DNA from: CBDCNH01 sp965219015 | GTDB lineage: Bacteria > Pseudomonadota > Alphaproteobacteria > Rhodobacterales > Rhodobacteraceae | NCBI GenBank assembly: GCA_965219015.1 | Contig: CBDCNH010000015.1 | Location: 1-37,055 of the forward strand | Length of the DNA: 37,055 bases | Reading direction: 5' to 3' | Shown here: in pieces, positions 1-9,426 of the stretch | How positions within the stretch are numbered: the first letter of the stretch is position 1 | How the letters are laid out: each line of letters begins with the position of its first letter | The notes under the pieces: generated by a model | Told to the model about the DNA's origin: nothing | The model's input: only the letters and a program-made list of their open reading frames with translations | Databases searched by the model: none | Made by a program: the position numbers and the translations under genes

Positions 1-798
1 ATCCGCGTCGGCGCCGGCGGGGTGATGCTCCCGAACCACGCGCCCCTCGTGATCGCCGAGCAGTTCGGCACGCTCGCCACGCTTTTTCCGGGCCGCATCG
101 ACCTCGGCCTCGGCCGCGCTCCGGGCGGTGACATGGCGACGGCGCGGGCGCTCCGGCGCGGCCTCGACGGCGGCGACGGCTTCCCGCGCGACGTGCTGGA
201 GCTGATGGCCTACCTCGCGGAGCCCGACCCCGCGATGCCGGTGCAGGCGCATCCCGGCGCCGGGACCGAGGTGCCGGTCTGGATTCTCGGCTCGAGCCTC
301 TATGGCGCTGAGTTGGCGGCGTATCTCGGGCTCCCCTACGCCTTCGCGTCGCATTTCGCGCCGGCGGCGCTCGAGGACGCGCTCGCGACCTACCGCGCCA
401 CCTACCGGCCCTCCGAGCGCTGGCCCGCGCCGCATTTCATGCTCGCGGTCAACGTGTTCGCGGGCGCGGACGACCGCGAGGGCGCGTATCTCCGCACCTC
501 GATGCAGCAGGCCTTCGCCAACCTCCGCTCGGGCCGTCCCGGCAAGCTGCCGCGCCCGGTCGAGGACATCAGGGCCGTCATCGGGCCGCAGATGCTCGAC
601 GCGGTCGACGCGGCGTTCTCCTGCTCGGCGACCGGCGGGCCGGAAACAGTGCGGCGCGAGCTGCTGGCGCTGGTGGCGCGGCATCGGCCGAACGAGGTGA
701 TCCTGACCGCACCGATGCACGACCTCGGCAAGCGCAAGGTCGCCCTCGCCATCGCCGCCGAAGCGCTCGCCGCCGCGCCCGTGGAAGCGGCGGCGTAA
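1..798 (+). CDS. Luciferase-like flavin-dependent monooxygenase, 5'-truncated
   Basis: This is the C-terminal part of an LLM-class flavin-dependent oxidoreductase. The frame is open from base 1, so the true start lies before the window. Visible family features are the GVMLPNHAPL segment, then AEQFGTLATLFPGRIDLGLGR, which matches the bacterial-luciferase fold of MsnO8-type proteins. The C-terminus (CSATGGPETVRRELLALVAR) also fits the family. Such enzymes use reduced FMN and O2, and their substrate cannot be read from sequence. An internal GTG-ATG at 22-27 is a possible start but would cut into the conserved fold, so I treat the gene as partial. A 62-bp gap separates it from the SDR gene. Family call is firm; substrate unknown. 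Confidence 0.85.
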   Translation: MRVGAGGVMLPNHAPLVIAEQFGTLATLFPGRIDLGLGRAPGGDMATARALRRGLDGGDGFPRDVLELMAYLAEPDPAMPVQAHPGAGTEVPVWILGSSLYGAELAAYLGLPYAFASHFAPAALEDALATYRATYRPSERWPAPHFMLAVNVFAGADDREGAYLRTSMQQAFANLRSGRPGKLPRPVEDIRAVIGPQMLDAVDAAFSCSATGGPETVRRELLALVARHRPNEVILTAPMHDLGKRKVALAIAAEALAAAPVEAAA

Positions 799-860
799 GA
801 GGGGTTACGGCGCGTGGCCCGCCCCGTTACGGTGCGGGCGATGCGAACGATGTCCCCGAC

Positions 861-1625
861 ATGAGCGGCCTCTTCGACCTCGCCGGGCGCACGGCGCTCG
901 TGACCGGCTCCTCCCGCGGGCTCGGGCTCGCCTTCGCGCGCGGCCTTGCCGAGGCGGGGGCGCGCGTGGTGCTGAACGGCATGGACGCGGACCGGCTCGA
1001 AGGCGCACGCGCAGCACTCGCGGTAGAAGGCCACGCGGTCGAGGCGGCGGCGTTCGACGTGACCGATGAGGCCGCCGTCGTCGCGGCCTTCGCGCGCTTC
1101 GACGTCGACGGCACGGCGATCGACATCCTCGTCAACAACGCGGGCATCCAGGTCCGTCGCCCGATGCTCGATCTCGCGACCGAGGACTGGCGGCGCGTCC
1201 TCGACACCAACCTCACCGCGGCCTTCGTCGCGGGGCGCGAGGCGGCGCGGCGGATGGTGCCGCGCGGGCATGGCAAGATCGTCAACGTGGGCTCGCTGAC
1301 GAGCGAGCTCGCCCGCGCCACCATCGCGCCCTACACGGTCGCCAAGGGCGGCATCAAGATGCTGACGAAGGCTATGGCCGCCGAATGGGGGCCGCACAAC
1401 ATCCAGGCCAACGCCATCGGGCCGGGCTACATGATCACCGACATGAACGAGGCCCTGATGGCCGATCCTGCGTTCGACGCCTGGGTCAAGGCGCGTACCC
1501 CGGCGCGGCGCTGGGGCCGGCCGGAGGAGCTCGCGGGCACGGTGGTCTATCTCGCCTCGCGGGCCTCGGATTACGTCAGCGGACAGATCATCTACGCCGA
1601 CGGCGGCATGATCTCCGTGCTCTGA
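861..1625 (+). CDS. SDR-family dehydrogenase, gluconate 5-dehydrogenase-like
   Basis: This is a 254-residue classical short-chain dehydrogenase/reductase. It has the nucleotide-binding TGSSRGLG motif (residues 15-22), NNAG (92-95), the catalytic Ser near 145, and YTVAK with Tyr158/Lys162. Full length and the C-terminal SGQIIYADGG segment are typical of gluconate 5-dehydrogenase/IdnO-like and 3-oxoacyl-ACP-reductase-like SDRs. Pairing with the next gene, an idonate-dehydrogenase-like enzyme, and with a TRAP transporter favours sugar-acid oxidation or reduction, but that is inference. Its TGA overlaps the ATG of the next gene by one base (TGATG), implying translational coupling. No strong Shine-Dalgarno is visible before 861. 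Confidence 0.88.
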   Translation: MSGLFDLAGRTALVTGSSRGLGLAFARGLAEAGARVVLNGMDADRLEGARAALAVEGHAVEAAAFDVTDEAAVVAAFARFDVDGTAIDILVNNAGIQVRRPMLDLATEDWRRVLDTNLTAAFVAGREAARRMVPRGHGKIVNVGSLTSELARATIAPYTVAKGGIKMLTKAMAAEWGPHNIQANAIGPGYMITDMNEALMADPAFDAWVKARTPARRWGRPEELAGTVVYLASRASDYVSGQIIYADGGMISVL

Positions 1626-2698
1626 TGCCCGCCGTCACGATCCACGCGGCGCACGACCTCCGCCTTGACACAGCGCCCCTCGCGGCGGCGCCGGAGCCCG
1701 GCGAGGCGACGGTGCGCGTCGCCCGCGGCGGCATCTGCGGGTCGGACCTGCACTACTACCACGACGGCGGCTTCGGCACGGTACGGGTCGCCGAGCCGAT
1801 GATCCTCGGGCACGAGGCCTCGGGCACGGTCGCGGCGGTCGGGCCGGGCGTTCCGGCGCTCGACGTCGGCGACCGCGTGGCGATCAACCCGTCGATGCCC
1901 TGCGGGGTCTGCGACTATTGCCGGGCCGGGATGCGGAACCACTGCTCGGACATGCGCTTCGCGGGTTCGGCGATGCGGACGCCGCACCAGCAAGGCTTCT
2001 TTCGGGATGCGCTGACGCTCCCGGCGGGGCAGCTGGTGCGGCTCGCGCCCACGACCGATCTCGGCGCCGCCGCCTGCGCCGAGCCCTTCGCGGTGTGCCT
2101 CCACGCGGCCGGTCAGGCGGGGCCGCTCGAAGGCCGGCGCGTGCTCGTGTCGGGCGCGGGGCCGATCGGCTGCCTGATGGTGCTCGCCGCTCGGCACCTT
2201 GGCGCGGGCGAAATCGTCGCGACCGACCTCGGGCCGGCGCCTCTCGCCGTCGCCGCGCAGTTGGGGGCCACCGCGACGCACGACCTCAAGGCGACGCCCG
2301 ATGCGCTCGCGCCTCTCGCCACGGGCAAGGGCACGCTCGATGTCGCGTTCGAGTGCTCGGGATCGGCGGCGGGGCTCGCCGCGTGCCTCCGCGTGCTGCG
2401 TGCGGGCGGCATCCTCGTCGCGGTCGGGCTCGGCGGCGACGTCACGGTCCCGCTCGGGCTCGCCGTCACCAAGGAAATCACGCTTCGCGGCAGCTTCCGC
2501 TTCGACACCGAGTTCGCCGAGGCGGCGCGCCTGATCGACACCGGTGCGGTTGACGTCGGCCCGCTCATCACGGACGTTCTACCGGCAACAGACGCGCGCG
2601 CGGCGTTCGACCGCGCGTCCGATCGGAGCCGCGCCATGAAGGTGCAGCTCGCCTTCGACCCGGACCGGGAGCCAACCCGGCCGGGAACACGCAACTAG
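1625..2698 (+). CDS. Zinc-dependent L-idonate 5-dehydrogenase-like enzyme
   Basis: This is a 357-residue medium-chain zinc alcohol dehydrogenase. The N-terminal domain has the catalytic zinc region CGSDLHYY and GHEASG. It also has the four-cysteine structural zinc loop (PCGVCDYCRAGMRNHC). The Rossmann domain follows, with a GAGPIGCLMV nucleotide-binding motif. The motif set resembles L-idonate/sorbitol dehydrogenases, which oxidise a polyol or sugar acid with NAD(P)+. I chose the ATG at 1625, which overlaps the SDR stop codon. The longer open frame starting at 1385 runs through the SDR gene and encodes no family sequence. It lies in an apparent operon with the SDR upstream and the TRAP genes 11 bp downstream, so the transported solute is probably its substrate. 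Confidence 0.87.
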   Translation: MPAVTIHAAHDLRLDTAPLAAAPEPGEATVRVARGGICGSDLHYYHDGGFGTVRVAEPMILGHEASGTVAAVGPGVPALDVGDRVAINPSMPCGVCDYCRAGMRNHCSDMRFAGSAMRTPHQQGFFRDALTLPAGQLVRLAPTTDLGAAACAEPFAVCLHAAGQAGPLEGRRVLVSGAGPIGCLMVLAARHLGAGEIVATDLGPAPLAVAAQLGATATHDLKATPDALAPLATGKGTLDVAFECSGSAAGLAACLRVLRAGGILVAVGLGGDVTVPLGLAVTKEITLRGSFRFDTEFAEAARLIDTGAVDVGPLITDVLPATDARAAFDRASDRSRAMKVQLAFDPDREPTRPGTRN

Positions 2699-2709
2699 GG
2701 AGGATCCCC

Positions 2710-3723
2710 ATGCGATACGCCATTGCAGGCGCCCTCGCGGCGCTCGGCCTGTCCGTCGCGCCCGCACTCGCGCAGGACTACACGTTCACCTGGCAGTCCT
2801 CGGACCCGGCCGGCAACCCGAACTACGTCTTCGCGCAGGGCTGGGCCGAGTCCGTGGGCAAGATGTCGGACGGCCGCATCCAGATCAACCTGATGCCCGT
2901 CGGCTCGATCGTGGACTACAAGGAGACGCAGGACGCCATCGCCGCGGGCATCCTCGACGGCCACATCACCGACACGTCGTACTTCGCCGGCAAGGATCCC
3001 GCCTTCGGGCTCATCGCCAACCCGGTCGGCGCCTGGTCCGATCCCGACCAGATGATGGACTTCATGCGGAACGGCGGCGGCGCCGAAGTGATGGAAAGCC
3101 TCGTCGAGCCCTATGGGCTGCACTTCATCGGCCCGTCCACGCCGGGGCTCGAGGCCTTCGTCTCGAAGGTGCCGCTCGACGGCGTAGGCGACCTCCAAGG
3201 CGTCAAGATCCGCACGCCCGAGGGGCTCGTCTCCAACGTCTTCGCGGCAGCAGGCGCGGCGCCGGTGAACCTGCCCTCGTCGGAGGTCTACACCTCGCTC
3301 GACAAGGGCGTGATCGACGCCGCGGACTACAGCGTGTTCTCGGTCAACGCGGAACAGGGCCTCAACGACATCGCGCCGAACCCGGTCTACCCGGGCTTCC
3401 ACTCGCTGCCGCTCGTCGAGGTGTCGATGAACAAGGCCAAGTGGGACGAGCTCCCTGACGACCTGAAGAAGGTGATGGAGGACAGCGTCACCGCCTTTGC
3501 CGACGACCAGATCGCGACGCTGCGGGAGCGCGATACCGCGGCCGCCGAGAAGGCTGCGGCGGGCGGCAAGATCACCGTCCACGACTGGCCGGCCGAGGAG
3601 CGCGCGAAGTTCCGCACCATCGCGCGCGGCGAGTGGGAGAAGGTCGCGGCGAAGTCGGCCAACGCCCAGAAGGTGTTCGAGACGCTGAACGCCTACCTGA
3701 CCGAGAAGAACCTCCTCCAGTGA
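2710..3723 (+). CDS. dctP: TRAP transporter solute-binding protein, DctP family
   Basis: This is a 337-residue periplasmic binding protein of a tripartite ATP-independent transporter. Residues 1-21 form a signal peptide ending in APALA before QD, so export through Sec and cleavage are expected. The mature protein has the DctP fold. The conserved KIRTPEG motif places Arg168 where the family binds the carboxylate of its ligand. A strong ribosome-binding site (GGGAGGA at about 2698-2704) precedes the ATG. It sits with dehydrogenase genes and the two TRAP membrane subunits, so an organic acid such as a sugar acid is a likely ligand. The exact ligand is not determined. Confidence 0.92.
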   Translation: MRYAIAGALAALGLSVAPALAQDYTFTWQSSDPAGNPNYVFAQGWAESVGKMSDGRIQINLMPVGSIVDYKETQDAIAAGILDGHITDTSYFAGKDPAFGLIANPVGAWSDPDQMMDFMRNGGGAEVMESLVEPYGLHFIGPSTPGLEAFVSKVPLDGVGDLQGVKIRTPEGLVSNVFAAAGAAPVNLPSSEVYTSLDKGVIDAADYSVFSVNAEQGLNDIAPNPVYPGFHSLPLVEVSMNKAKWDELPDDLKKVMEDSVTAFADDQIATLRERDTAAAEKAAAGGKITVHDWPAEERAKFRTIARGEWEKVAAKSANAQKVFETLNAYLTEKNLLQ

Positions 3724-3742
3724 CCTAGCAAGGCCATCGCGG

Positions 3743-3779
3743 CGGGCCGGTGCGCCGGCCCGTCCGGGGAGCCGGACGG
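3743..3779 (+). other. Two overlapping intercistronic hairpins between dctP and dctQ
   Basis: Two strong GC hairpins lie in the 68-bp gap. The first pairs CGGGCCGG (3743-3750) with CCGGCCCG (3755-3762) around a TGCG loop. The second pairs CCGTCCGG (3760-3767) with CCGGACGG (3772-3779) around GGAG. They share bases 3760-3762, so they may compete. No T-run follows, so this is not a standard intrinsic terminator. A role as an mRNA 3'-end stabiliser, giving more binding protein than permease, is inferred from similar arrangements in other transporter operons. Confidence 0.6.
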
Positions 3780-3791
3780 CGCGGGGGGACC

Positions 3792-4382
3792 ATGCCCGAG
3801 ACCATCGAGACCGACCTCGACGCCACCAGCGAGGCGCTGCCCCGCGAGGGCCGCGCCCCGATCCCGCCCGAGGCCGGGCGGCTCGGCCGCGCGATCGACC
3901 GCGGCGCCTACGTGTTCGCCGCGGGCATCGTCGCGGCCGCGGCGATCCTGCTCCTCGAGGTCTTCCTCCGCTACGTCTTCAACCGCCCGACGATCTGGGC
4001 GCACGAGACGACGACCTTCCTCTGCGCCATCGCCTTCCTCTACGGCGGGCTCTACTGCGCCGCCCGCGACAGCCACATCCGCATCGTCCTCCTCTACGAC
4101 CGCCTCGGCCCGCGCGCCCGGCGTTTCATGGACGTGACGATCTCGGTCATCTCCTGCATCGCGGCGGTGTTCTTCGCCTACGCCACCATCGTCATGGTGG
4201 AGAAGGCCGTGATGACGCCCGCGGGCGCGTTCTACCTCGAGGGCTCCGGCAGCGCCTGGAACCCGCCGACGCCCGCGCTCGTCAAGATCTTCCTCCTCGT
4301 GATCCTCGTCGTCCTCGCGGTGCAGTTCCTCGTCCTCGCCGTCAACCATGCGCGCCGCCCGCTCCGGGACCGTGCCGAATGA
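3792..4382 (+). CDS. dctQ: TRAP transporter small permease, DctQ family
   Basis: This protein of about 196 residues has four predicted membrane helices (roughly residues 35-57, 72-90, 112-134 and 160-180), as expected for the small membrane subunit. The segment EVFLRYVFNRPTIWAHE is a DctQ hallmark. An ATG at 3792 follows the G-rich GGGGGGACC; an upstream in-frame ATG-like start at 3750 would place the start inside the hairpins, so I rejected it. The stop overlaps the dctM start by four bases (ATGA). The subunit works with DctM to import solute delivered by DctP, using an ion gradient. Confidence 0.9.
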   Translation: MPETIETDLDATSEALPREGRAPIPPEAGRLGRAIDRGAYVFAAGIVAAAAILLLEVFLRYVFNRPTIWAHETTTFLCAIAFLYGGLYCAARDSHIRIVLLYDRLGPRARRFMDVTISVISCIAAVFFAYATIVMVEKAVMTPAGAFYLEGSGSAWNPPTPALVKIFLLVILVVLAVQFLVLAVNHARRPLRDRAE

Positions 4383-5695
4383 ACGGGCTGCTCGACCTGC
4401 AGGCGCTCGGGATCGGCGGCGGCACGGTCGTGATGTTCGGCATGATGGTGCTCCTCCTGCTGACGGGGATGCCGCTCGCGTTCGTGACGCTGCTCGTCGC
4501 GCTGATCTTCGCCGCGGGCTGGTTCGGCCCGATGGCGATCCCGCTCATCACCAGCCGCATCTACACCTTCGTCGACAGCTTCGTGTTCGTCTCGGTGCCG
4601 ATGTTCGTGCTGATGGCCGCGATCCTCGACCGCTCGGGCATCGCGCGCGACCTCTTCGACGCGATGCGCCTCGTCGGCGGCAGGCTCCGCGGCGGCGTCG
4701 CGGTGCAGACGATCTTCGTCTCGGTCATCCTGGCCGCGATGTCGGGCATCATCGGCGGCGAGATCGTGCTCCTCGGCCTGATCGCGCTGCCGCAGATGCT
4801 GCGGCAGGGCTACGACCGCCGCCTCGCCATCGGCGTCGTCTGCGCGGGGGGCTCGCTCGGCACGATGGTGCCGCCGTCGATCGTGCTCATCATCTACGGG
4901 CTCACTGCCAGCGTCTCGATTGGCGAGCTCTTCTCGGCCGCGTTCATCCCCGGCTTCATGCTGGCGATGTTCTACGTGGCCTACGTGCTCGTCGTGGCGC
5001 AGGTGAACCCGCGCGCCGCCCCCGCGCCCGACCGCACGCCGATCCCCACGGCGGAGAAGCTCTCGCTCCTCAAGGGGCTGATCCTGCCGCTCCTCGTCGT
5101 CGTGTTCGTGCTGGGCTCGATCTACGCCGGCATCGCCTCCGTCACCGAGGCGTCCGCCGTCGGCGTCGGCGGCGTGGTGCTCTCCACGATCGTGCGCGGC
5201 GAGTTCACCTACCGGCTCCTCCGCGACAGCGCGATCCAGACGCTCGCGACCGTGGGCATGATCGTCTGGATCGGCATCGGCGCCACGGCGCTCGTCGGCG
5301 TCTACAACCTGATGGGCGGCATCCGCTTCATCTCCGAGCTGATGACCGGCATCTCCGACAACCCGACCGTGATCGTTCTCGTGATGATGGCGATCCTGTT
5401 CGTGCTCGGCGCGTTCCTCGACTGGGTGGGGATCGCGCTCCTGACGATGCCGATCTTCGTGCCGATCGTGAAGACGCTGGGGCTCGACCCGGTGTGGTTC
5501 GGCGTCCTCTTCTGCATGAACATGCAGGTGTCGTTCCTGTCGCCGCCCTTCGGCCCGGCCGCGTTCTACCTCAAGAGCGTCGCCCCGCCGGAGATCTCGC
5601 TCGGCGACATCTTCCGCTCGCTGGTCCCGTTCATCGGCCTGCAGATCGTCGCGGTGGCGCTCCTGCTGTTCTTTCCGGGCATCACCGGACGCTGA
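4379..5695 (+). CDS. dctM: TRAP transporter large permease, DctM family
   Basis: This is a 438-residue polytopic inner-membrane protein with about 11-12 hydrophobic segments across its length, the usual size for DctM. Conserved family stretches include GTMVPPSIVLIIYG (about residues 160-173) and the C-terminal segment FLSPPFGPAAFYLK. It is the ion-coupled transport channel of the TRAP system and needs DctQ and DctP. Translation starts on an ATG overlapping the dctQ stop. Only six bases separate its stop from the convergent CDF gene, and no terminator hairpin is visible there. Confidence 0.93.
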   Translation: MNGLLDLQALGIGGGTVVMFGMMVLLLLTGMPLAFVTLLVALIFAAGWFGPMAIPLITSRIYTFVDSFVFVSVPMFVLMAAILDRSGIARDLFDAMRLVGGRLRGGVAVQTIFVSVILAAMSGIIGGEIVLLGLIALPQMLRQGYDRRLAIGVVCAGGSLGTMVPPSIVLIIYGLTASVSIGELFSAAFIPGFMLAMFYVAYVLVVAQVNPRAAPAPDRTPIPTAEKLSLLKGLILPLLVVVFVLGSIYAGIASVTEASAVGVGGVVLSTIVRGEFTYRLLRDSAIQTLATVGMIVWIGIGATALVGVYNLMGGIRFISELMTGISDNPTVIVLVMMAILFVLGAFLDWVGIALLTMPIFVPIVKTLGLDPVWFGVLFCMNMQVSFLSPPFGPAAFYLKSVAPPEISLGDIFRSLVPFIGLQIVAVALLLFFPGITGR

Positions 5696-5701
5696 GGGGC
5701 G

Positions 5702-6612
5702 TCAGGCCGGCGCCGCGCGCTGCGCCTCGATGAACACGCGGCGCACGTCGGGGAAGCGGCCCTTGATGCGCTTCTCGAGCCGCGACACCGCCGCCTCCAC
5801 GTCGGAGGATGTGAGCCGGTCGGCGTAGTCCACGCTCAGCGTGACGAGGATGTCGTTCGGCCCGAAATGCATGGTCAGGAGCTCGTTCTGGCGCAGGATG
5901 TCGGGGTCGTCGCGGACCATGCCCTCGATCTCGTCCACCGTGCCGCGCGCCGCGCTCTCGCCGGTGAGCAGCCCCTTGCACTCCCAGGCGAGAAAGAACG
6001 CCGTGACCGCGAGGATCGCGCCGATCACCACCGAGGCGATGCCGTCGAACACCGGCAGCTCCCAGGTCTCGGCGATGAAGAGCCCCAGCGCCGCGACGAC
6101 GAGCCCGAGGAGCGCCGCGCTGTCCTCGAAGAGGACGGTGAACACGGTCGGATCCTTGCTCGCGCGCACCGCCTGCCAGTAGCTCCGGTCGCCCTTGACC
6201 GCGCGCATCTCCTTCAGCGCCACCCACCAGGAATAGCCCTCGAAGCAGAACGCAAGCGCAAGGACGCCGTAGTTGACGGCTGCGTTCTTGACCGGATGCG
6301 GCTCGACGATCTTCGCCACGCCCTCGTAGACCGACACACCGGCGCCGAGGCCGAAGATGAGGATCGCGACGACGAAGGCCCAGAAATAGAGCTCCATGCC
6401 GTAGCCGAACGGATGGCTGCGGTCGGCCGGCTTCCGGGAGCGCTTCATGCCGAACAGAAGGAGCCCCTGGTTGCCGGTGTCGACGAGCGAATGAACGCCT
6501 TCGCTCAGCATCGCGGAGCTGCCGGTGATCGCGGCGGCGACGAACTTCGTCACCGCGACGAGGCCGTTGCCGGCGATGGCGGCGTAGATGACGCCCGTCG
6601 ACCCCGATTGCT

Positions 6613-6616
<4 letters not shown>
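5702..6616 (-). CDS. Cation diffusion facilitator family transporter (SLC30A9-like)
   Basis: This is a 304-residue CDF-family metal transporter. It has an N-terminal membrane domain with HSLVD (His42, Asp46) as the first half of the metal site. The second half, normally HxxxD, is LFEDSAALLG (Glu164-Asp165), a variant I associate with ZnT9/SLC30A9-like proteins. A cytoplasmic C-terminal domain follows, of the kind that binds metal and dimerises. The ATG at 6616 overlaps the ugpC stop by four bases, so it is the last gene of the ugp operon and translationally coupled. Likely substrate is Zn2+ or another divalent cation, not proven. An open frame extends upstream inside ugpC but has no family sequence. 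Confidence 0.85.
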
Positions 6617-7674
<1,058 letters not shown>

Positions 7675-7675
7675 G

Positions 7676-8524
7676 CTACTTCTCCGTCTCGACGAGGCCG
7701 CGCACGAAGAGGCGCTGCATCGCGATCACCACGAGCACCGGCGGCAGCATGGCGAGCACCGCCGCCGTCATCACCGCGTTCCACTGCGGATCGCCGTCGG
7801 CCACGTCGGCCATGCGCTTGATGCTCGCGACGATGGTGTAGTAGCGCGCGTCGGTGGTGATGAGGAGCGGCCAGAGGTACTGGTTCCAGCCGTAGATGAA
7901 GAGGATCACGAAGAGCGCCGCGATGTTGGTCCGCGAGAGCGGCAGGAGGATGTCGCGGAAGAACTTCATCGGCCCCGCGCCGTCGATCCGCGCCGCCTCC
8001 ATCAATTCGTCGGGCATGGTCAGGAACACCTGGCGGAAGAGGAACGTGGCCGTCGCCGAGGCGATGAGCGGGATCGAGAGCCCGGCGTAGCTGTTGAGCA
8101 TCCCGAGGTCCGCGACGACCTGGAACGTCGGCACGATGCGGACCTCCACGGGCAGCATCAGCGTGGCGAAGATGGCCCAGAACGCCGCCTGCCGGAACGG
8201 GAAGCGGAAGTAGACGATGGCGAACGCGGAGATCACCGAGATGGCGATCTTGCCGCAAGCGATGGCGAGCGCCATCACGAGGCTGTTGAGCATCATGCCC
8301 CCGAGCGGCGGCGCCCCCGAGGTGGTCATGCCGCGCCCGAGCATCGCGCCGTAGTTCTCCGCCGCCTGCCCGCCCGGCAGGAGCGGCAGCGTGCCGCGCA
8401 GGAAGTCGCCCGGCCCGTGCGTCGAGGCGACGATCGCGATCCAGACCGGGAACACCACGAGGAGCACGCCGAGGATCAGCACCAGATGCGCGAGCACGTC
8501 GAGCCAGCGGCGGTTCTCGACCAT
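7676..8524 (-). CDS. ugpE: ABC transporter permease, UgpE-like
   Basis: This is a 282-residue inner-membrane permease with six predicted helices. The EAA loop that contacts the ATPase reads ELMEAARIDGAGPMKFFRDILLP (about residues 165-187). The N-terminus (HLVLILGVLLVVFPVWIA) and the long periplasmic segment after helix 1 are typical of UgpE/CUT1 permeases. The start ATG overlaps the ugpA stop by one base (TGATG). With UgpA it forms the membrane channel for the solute delivered by UgpB. It is full length with no oddities. Confidence 0.9.
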   Translation of the reverse strand: MVENRRWLDVLAHLVLILGVLLVVFPVWIAIVASTHGPGDFLRGTLPLLPGGQAAENYGAMLGRGMTTSGAPPLGGMMLNSLVMALAIACGKIAISVISAFAIVYFRFPFRQAAFWAIFATLMLPVEVRIVPTFQVVADLGMLNSYAGLSIPLIASATATFLFRQVFLTMPDELMEAARIDGAGPMKFFRDILLPLSRTNIAALFVILFIYGWNQYLWPLLITTDARYYTIVASIKRMADVADGDPQWNAVMTAAVLAMLPPVLVVIAMQRLFVRGLVETEK

Positions 8525-9408
8525 CAGTACGCGACCCGGCGCTCGACGAAGCGGAACTGCGCGACCGTCAGCACCACGACGATGGCCATCAGCACCACCG
8601 ACTGCGCCGCCGAATAGCCGAACTGAAGCCCGCGGAAGCCATCGTCATAGACCTTGTATACTAGGATATTAGTTGCCTGCGACGGCCCGCCCCGCGTCGT
8701 CGCGTCGATCACCGCGAAGGTGTCGAACATCGTGTAGACCACATTGACGACGAGGAGGAAGAACGTCGTCGGCGACAGGAGCGGGAAGGTGATGGTGAAG
8801 AACCGCTTCACCGGCCTCGCGCCGTCGATGGCGGCGGCCTCGATCAGCGATGCCGGGATCGCCGCGAGCCCCGCGACGAAGAAGAGGAAGTTGTAGGAGA
8901 TCTGCTTCCAGGCCGCGGCGACGACGACGAGGATCGTGGCGTCGCGACCGTTCAGCGAGTGGTTCCATGCGTAGCCGAAGCCGCGCAGCACGTAAGGAAG
9001 GATGCCGATCGTGGGGTTGAAGATGAACCACCACAGGATGCCCGCGACCGCCGGCGCGACCGCGTAGGGCCAGACGAGAAGTGGCACGTAGCCCTTGGCC
9101 GAGCGCACCATCCGGTCGGCGGCGAGCGCCAGCACCAGCGCCGGGAGCATCGCCAGCGCTGCCACCGACACCGCGAACACCACCGTCACGCCAAGGGAGT
9201 GCAGATAGGCCGGGTCGTGCAGCAGCCGCGCGTAGTTCGCGAGACCGACGAAGCTCGTCGAGGTGCCGAACGCGTCCTCGCGGAGGAACGACTGCCGGAC
9301 CGCCTGCGCCGCGGGCCAGAAGAAGAACACGCCCGTGACCAGGAGCTGCGGGGCCACGAGCGCGTAGGGCAGCGCCCTGCCGGAGAAGATCGCGCGCCGG
9401 GTCTGCAT
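8524..9408 (-). CDS. ugpA: ABC transporter permease, UgpA-like
   Basis: This 294-residue CUT1-family permease has six predicted membrane helices. Its EAA loop (SLIEAAAIDGARPVKRFF, about residues 198-215) is canonical. The C-terminal segment GGPSQATNILVYKVYDDGF is shared by sugar-phosphate permeases. It follows ugpB by 18 bp and overlaps ugpE by one base, so all are in one transcription unit. An AT-rich run (8654-8675 on the plus strand) encodes TNILVY using codons such as ACT, AAT, CTA and GTA, which are unusual in this very GC-rich gene. Confidence 0.9.
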   Translation of the reverse strand: MQTRRAIFSGRALPYALVAPQLLVTGVFFFWPAAQAVRQSFLREDAFGTSTSFVGLANYARLLHDPAYLHSLGVTVVFAVSVAALAMLPALVLALAADRMVRSAKGYVPLLVWPYAVAPAVAGILWWFIFNPTIGILPYVLRGFGYAWNHSLNGRDATILVVVAAAWKQISYNFLFFVAGLAAIPASLIEAAAIDGARPVKRFFTITFPLLSPTTFFLLVVNVVYTMFDTFAVIDATTRGGPSQATNILVYKVYDDGFRGLQFGYSAAQSVVLMAIVVVLTVAQFRFVERRVAY

Positions 9409-9426
9409 CGGCTCGGCGCGCGCGGG

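Noticed and set aside
799..860. Repeated GTTACGG in the gap as an operator or terminator
   Set aside because: Only two copies of a 7-mer at high GC, with no T-run or consistent dyad.
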